From: an uncultured bacterium
GTDB taxonomy: Bacteria > Patescibacteriota > Gracilibacteria > Absconditabacterales > Absconditicoccaceae
Length of the DNA: 42,626 bases
Direction: 5' to 3'
Assembly: GCA_903904875.1 (NCBI GenBank)
Contig: CAIVEC010000017.1
Location: 1-42,626, forward strand
Positions 38,601-42,626 of the stretch are shown piece by piece. The stretch's first letter is position 1, and each line of letters starts with the position of its first letter. Both the position numbers and the translations under genes were made by a program. Under the pieces are notes generated by a model that had not been told where the DNA came from, ran no database searches, and saw only the letters and a list, made by a program, of their open reading frames with translations.

Positions 38601-41600
38601 CTTGGTTGCTTCCACATTATTTAATTTATCCGTAGAACGGTATCTGAGATATTTGATTGTCACTGCGCCTGCTGCACCGGTTACTGTAGGCGCTATTCCT
38701 ACCGTGCTTGGTGTACAGGTATTGGTGATATCCATACAATACTGTGAATTCAGGATTCCTACTCCCGCATCAACACGTGTTAATGTTACTGCAACATCAG
38801 CGTTGCCCGTACTTCCATTGTTATTAGATGTCGTTACCGGAGGAGTAATATCGTAAATGTACGTGCCTGTATTTCCCGTGGTCAGATTACCAGCGATATC
38901 TTTTACTCTGAATCTGATGTTGATGGTCGCTCAAGGCGTCAATGCGTTTACATAACAGTAACTGGCTGCATAACTGGCTGCAGCTCGTGATGTTCCTGTG
39001 GTGTATTCGCACGATCCTGTATTTATGTTTGCTCATGTGTCAGCGACATCAGCCCTGATATTTATCGTTCCATTGTAATAGAGTGTTGTACCGTTATTTC
39101 ATGTAGCTCCTGATGAAATGAATCCTGTTATCACCGTAGGAGATGTCTTATCAAGAACAAAAGTGGCTCCTGTACTATTTCAAGCTTTATCAGTAACGAT
39201 GAATACATAATTTCCATCCACACTTATGGTTGTTCCACTAGTATATGCTGCTCAACTTAGTGTCGCTCACGAAAGATTGGTGTCTGAAAATGTAATAGAT
39301 ATGTTTCCTGAATAGTACGCTCACGAAGTGACTCCTGAAAAAATAGGCTGAGTCTTATCGATAGTAAATGTCGCTCAGGTTGAATTACCTGCGAGATCAG
39401 TTACAATGAAAATATAATTGGCTTCTCAAGTAATGCTTGTTCAGCTTGTATAGGCAACGCCATTTACTGTTGCTCAAGAAAGATTGGTATCACTGAACGT
39501 GATAGTTCTATTGCCTGAATAGTATGCTCACGAAACTACGCCAGTAAATGTCGGCTGGATGGTATCAATAATAAATGTCGCTCAGGTATTATTACCCGCT
39601 TTATCAGTAACTACGAGAACATACGTTCAATTTGCTCCTGTAATATATCCGCTATTGATAGATACTCAATTTACTGTAGCTCAAGAAAGATTGGTATCTG
39701 AGAAGGTTATGGTTCTGTTTCCTGAATAATACGCTCATGAGGTCACTCAAGCAAAGATCGGTTGTGTTTTATCTATGGTAAACGTAGCTCAGGTGGAATT
39801 ACCTGCAAGATCAGTAACTACAAATATATGAGTTAATTCGCTTCAAATACTTGTTCATGAAATGTATGGAGATCAATCTACTGTCGCTCAAGAAAGATGA
39901 GTATCGTCGAAAGTAATTGAAACTCATGTGTTGTAGTATATTCATGAAGTAACACCAGCGAAAGTCGGAAGTGTTTTGTCTAATTGTAAATGATTGGCAG
40001 CGGTTTTTACTATTTCAAGATTTCAAACGGTATCTTCACCCATATATTTAATAATGTAATCACCTTCAGTGCTTTCTGTAAATTGTCGAGAACTACCAGC
40101 ATTTACAAAACTAGATCATGTAGTAGGATTGTTTCCATCAGTAGTATAATAAACTTTACTACATCATGCTCCTGTATCATTACATGACAAAGTAACAATA
40201 ACGTTACTGTTTTGTCGTCAAGATGAAACATTGTCGGTGGTGGTGGGTGGAGTAGTATCAACTACTGTTATTATTCTACTCGCTGTTCACGTTTGAAATC
40301 AATCTGAATAATAATACTCAATCGTGTTAGGTCATAAGACTCACGTATTTACCGTTCAACTGACGGTAGCAACTCACGTGAATCCGTTATCACTTCGTAC
40401 CGCTCAGAGTTCTGTATATGGAGAATAGATTTCAAGATTTCACGTAGCTGAACCATTCAACGTGATAATCGGAGTCGAAGTATCAACAACAGTTATAATT
40501 CTCGTAGCTGTTCACGTTTGAAATCAATCTGAATAATAATACTCAATCGTGTTAGGTCATAAGACTCACGTATTTACCGTTCAACTGACGGTAGCAACTC
40601 ACGTGAATCCGTTATCAGACCAAACTGCTCAGAGTTCTATATATGGAGAATAGATTTCAAGATTTCACGTAGCTGAACCATTCAACGTGATAATCGGAGT
40701 AGAGGTATCAACAACGGTGATTGTTCTACTTGATGTTCATGTGTGAATACCATCGGAATAATAATACTCAATCGTATTAGGTCATAAGACTCACGTATTT
40801 ACCGTTCAACTGACGGTAGCAACTCACGTGAATCCATTATCACTTCGTACCGCTCAGAGTTCCGTATATGGAGAATAGATTTCAAGATTTCACGTAGAAT
40901 TTCAGTTGAGCGTGATTATCGGAGTCGAAGTATCAACAACGGTGATTGTTCTACTTGCTGTTCACGTATTCCCTCAAGAATCTATATAGATGTAATCGAT
41001 AGTGTTTGGTCAAAGCACTCACGTATTGACTGATCAACTGATGATGGAAACAACTCACGTGAATCCATTGTCACTTCGAACCGCACCGAGTTCCGTATAA
41101 GTGGAATAGATTTCAAGATTTCACGTAGAATTTCAGTTGAGCGTGATTATCGGAGTCGAAGTATCAATAACGGTGATTGTTCTACTTGCTGTTCACGTAT
41201 GAATACCATCAGAGTAATAATATTCAATCGTATTAGGTCAAATTACTCATGTATTTACTGTTCAACTGATGATGCTAACAGTTCAAGTAAATCCGTTATC
41301 GGACCAAACCGCTCAGAGTTCTATATATGGAGAATAGATTTCAAGATTTCACGTAGCTGAACCATTCAACGTAATAATCGGAGTAGATGTATCAGTATCA
41401 ATAGTAAAGGTTGCTCCTGTTGAATTACCAGCAAGATCAGTGACTAAAAATTCATATGTACCTGTTGCTGTGATGAGTGTTCCGCTCGTATATGCTATAC
41501 CGCTGAGCGTTGCCCCAGAAATATACAGATCAAAAAAATCTATACTTACTCATGTATAATAGGTAGTGCCACTTGTCACACCACCGAAAATCGGGAAAGT

Positions 41601-42443
41601 TCTATCAATAGTAAATCCTACTGATCAAGAGTTTCCTGTAAGATCGTAGGCAGTAATAAAATAATATCATTCTCCTGTAAGCGTAAATCCTGTATATGTG
41701 TATAGAGTATCTACTCAACTGAAGTTTACTACTGTTCACGAATAATTTGCTTCAACGATATCTGGAGTGACGTCACCACTGAAATATTGTCCGCTAGTAA
41801 TATTAGTGATTGATGGTGGTGTAGTATCAGGAAGATTTATAGTAAAACTTGCTCCGGTGAAATTTCCTACTACATCCCAAAGTTCAAAAGTATATGATCA
41901 TCATCCTGTTATCGGATCTCCGCTTGCATAGGAGAGGGTATTGAGTTTAGCTATCGCTCCTGGATTATTATCTGAGTATGTTATGTTTACTGTTCCTGTA
42001 TATGTTATTCAACTTTCTACTCATGAGAATGTCGGCATTTCGATGTCAAGCATTCCTGTCTCTGTGATAGGTCGTCATGGAAGGGTTGTTCCTCATGAAT
42101 CTGCAACATTACCAGACATAGTAAATAATCATCCCGTTCATCATGTAGTATCGAAATTCATTATGACTCCTGTCTCTCATCATAGACCTATGAATATGTT
42201 TGAAACATTTTGGCCTATTGAATCGATAAGTTCTATCGTAACAATATCTCATTCGTCTAATGTTCCGCTGAATTGCAAGCTTACATCATAACTGCTCATA
42301 TTAGTTATGTTGATATCTGTACCGGTTATCGTGTTTCCTATGGTATCTATCGTTGCTCATACGATATTTTTTATCAGGAAAACAGCAGATATTAGAAGTG
42401 CAGAAAAAATTATCCCCAACACTTTTTTCTTTTGATGAATCAT
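35694..42443 (-). CDS. giant surface protein: Ig-like repeats, SLH-like region, C-terminal peptidoglycan-binding-like domain
   Basis: A 2249-residue exported protein in one frame. A basic N-terminus and hydrophobic signal (residues 1-30) lead into many Ig-like beta-sandwich repeats. Five near-identical DUF5011-like units of 75-77 residues lie at about residues 352-731 (D-T-S-T-P-I-I-T-L-N-G, then Y-T-E-L-G-A-V-W-S-D-N-G-F-T). Four or five units of about 70 residues with V-T-D-L-A-G-N-S-T-G-A-T-F-T-I-D (about 815-1092) and more diverged units run to about 1850. A poly-Gly linker of ten residues (36804-36833) leads to a Cys-rich stretch. About residues 1960-2110 are SLH-like (K-F-D-P-N-D-Q-V-N-R-A), and 2180-2249 resemble PG_binding_1. 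Likely function: adhesion to, and display on, the cell wall. I spot-checked joints for TAA/TAG but not every codon. Confidence 0.85.
36804..36833 (-). other. poly-glycine linker mixing TGA and GGN codons
   Basis: Ten consecutive glycine codons on the minus strand, five TGA and five GGN, between the Ig-like and Cys-rich parts of the giant surface protein. Confidence 0.85.
39170..40000 (-). repeat. tandem coding repeats, ~70-codon Ig-like units
   Basis: Recurrent blocks such as AAGAAAGATTGGTATC (plus-strand reading) appear near 39260, 39480, 39685 and 39893, spaced about 205-220 nt. They encode the A-G-N-S-T-type Ig-like units of the giant surface protein. Confidence 0.75.
40250..41395 (-). 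repeat. five near-identical tandem coding repeats (225-231 bp)
   Basis: Units are spaced 225, 225, 231 and 228 bp, measured at one conserved column (40395, 40620, 40845, 41076, 41304). They encode DUF5011-like Ig domains. DNA identity is high enough to allow unequal recombination. Confidence 0.85.
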
Positions 42444-42560
42444 CGCAAGTTTTGTTTGGTGCTAAAAGCTCCTAATTTGTAACTAATTTCTTTCTGAAAA
42501 CAATTTTTCTTTTGGATTTAACCCCCAAAAAACTATTTCTATTTTCTTATTTTGTGGTAT

Positions 42561-42566
42561 ATTATA
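42561..42566 (-). promoter_or_regulatory. candidate -10 element of the giant surface protein gene
   Basis: TATAAT on the minus strand about 118 nt upstream of the ATG. No convincing -35 box is seen. Confidence 0.35.
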
Positions 42567-42626
42567 TTGATTTATTCTTACTTTTGTTGTTTACGATTAT
42601 TTTAACTTGATTTTTTTATCTGGATA

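Noticed and set aside
39170-41395. CRISPR array, because of regularly spaced repeats
   Set aside because: Units are over 200 bp, lie in an open frame and encode Ig-like domains. There are no short palindromic repeats with unique spacers and no cas genes.

Overview
The window reads as a bacterial chromosome segment from the candidate phylum Absconditabacteria (SR1) or its sister Gracilibacteria, with a strongly altered genetic code. Nearly every large gene is cut into pieces by TGA under the standard code. The pieces join in one frame when TGA is read as glycine (translation table 25), and the TGA codons fall on invariant glycines: the RluD-type motif TGRTHQIR, the ABC signature SGGQ, three glycines of the TypA segment RGLLGFRGQF, and the TrpRS motif HLGN. 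A second change is also visible. CGA and CGG occur where the aminoacyl-tRNA synthetases and TypA normally carry an invariant tryptophan, whereas AGA/AGG (and, where seen, CGT/CGC) serve as arginine. I therefore read CGA and CGG as Trp. From memory, a published computational codon-reassignment screen reported this combination for Absconditabacterales. All coordinates below assume TGA=Gly, CGA/CGG=Trp, and TAA/TAG as the only stops.

Layout. 0.1-4.6 kb: an N-acyltransferase-like gene, an rluD-type pseudouridine synthase with a low-complexity word repeat inserted in frame, a proline/alanine-rich protein, and an operon trpS-hydrolase-small ORF. 4.9-6.6 kb: twelve tRNA genes and a decayed tRNA-Thr copy, with rpsT (S20) in the middle. 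6.9-14.2 kb: a 1305-residue exported protein with a C-terminal HEFTH zinc-peptidase motif, a coiled-coil/LytM-like/lysozyme-like envelope protein, and an MFS-like carrier. 14.4-19.7 kb: a small unknown protein, a Rad50/SbcC-like ATPase bracketed by two direct copies of a structured repeat, a sortase, and a methyltransferase-like protein. 19.8-28 kb: typA, proS, a small membrane protein, and ileS. 28-33.6 kb: a large ThyX-like protein, ackA, a membrane protein, a lipoprotein, and a thioredoxin-DsbD/CcdA fusion. 33.7-42.4 kb: a GNAT acetyltransferase, gatB, and a 2249-residue surface protein with Ig-like repeats, an SLH-like region and a C-terminal peptidoglycan-binding-like domain.

The most unusual gene is ileS. 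The 1371-residue isoleucyl-tRNA synthetase carries three extra enzyme domains inserted inside the synthetase fold: a Nudix hydrolase at the entry to the editing domain, a histidine phosphatase (RHGE) after the editing domain, and a second, short histidine phosphatase (RHAK) at the start of the anticodon-binding region. It also ends shortly after the conserved RQPL-like segment.

The gene set (translation, a large exported peptidase, peptidoglycan-binding proteins, sortase, giant adhesin-like protein, acetate kinase, no biosynthetic pathway in view) fits a small-genome, host-associated, possibly predatory or epibiotic cell. That lifestyle is an inference from the phylum and from the surface proteins. 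The spacers are rich in word-like AT-rich inverted repeats that recur through the window.
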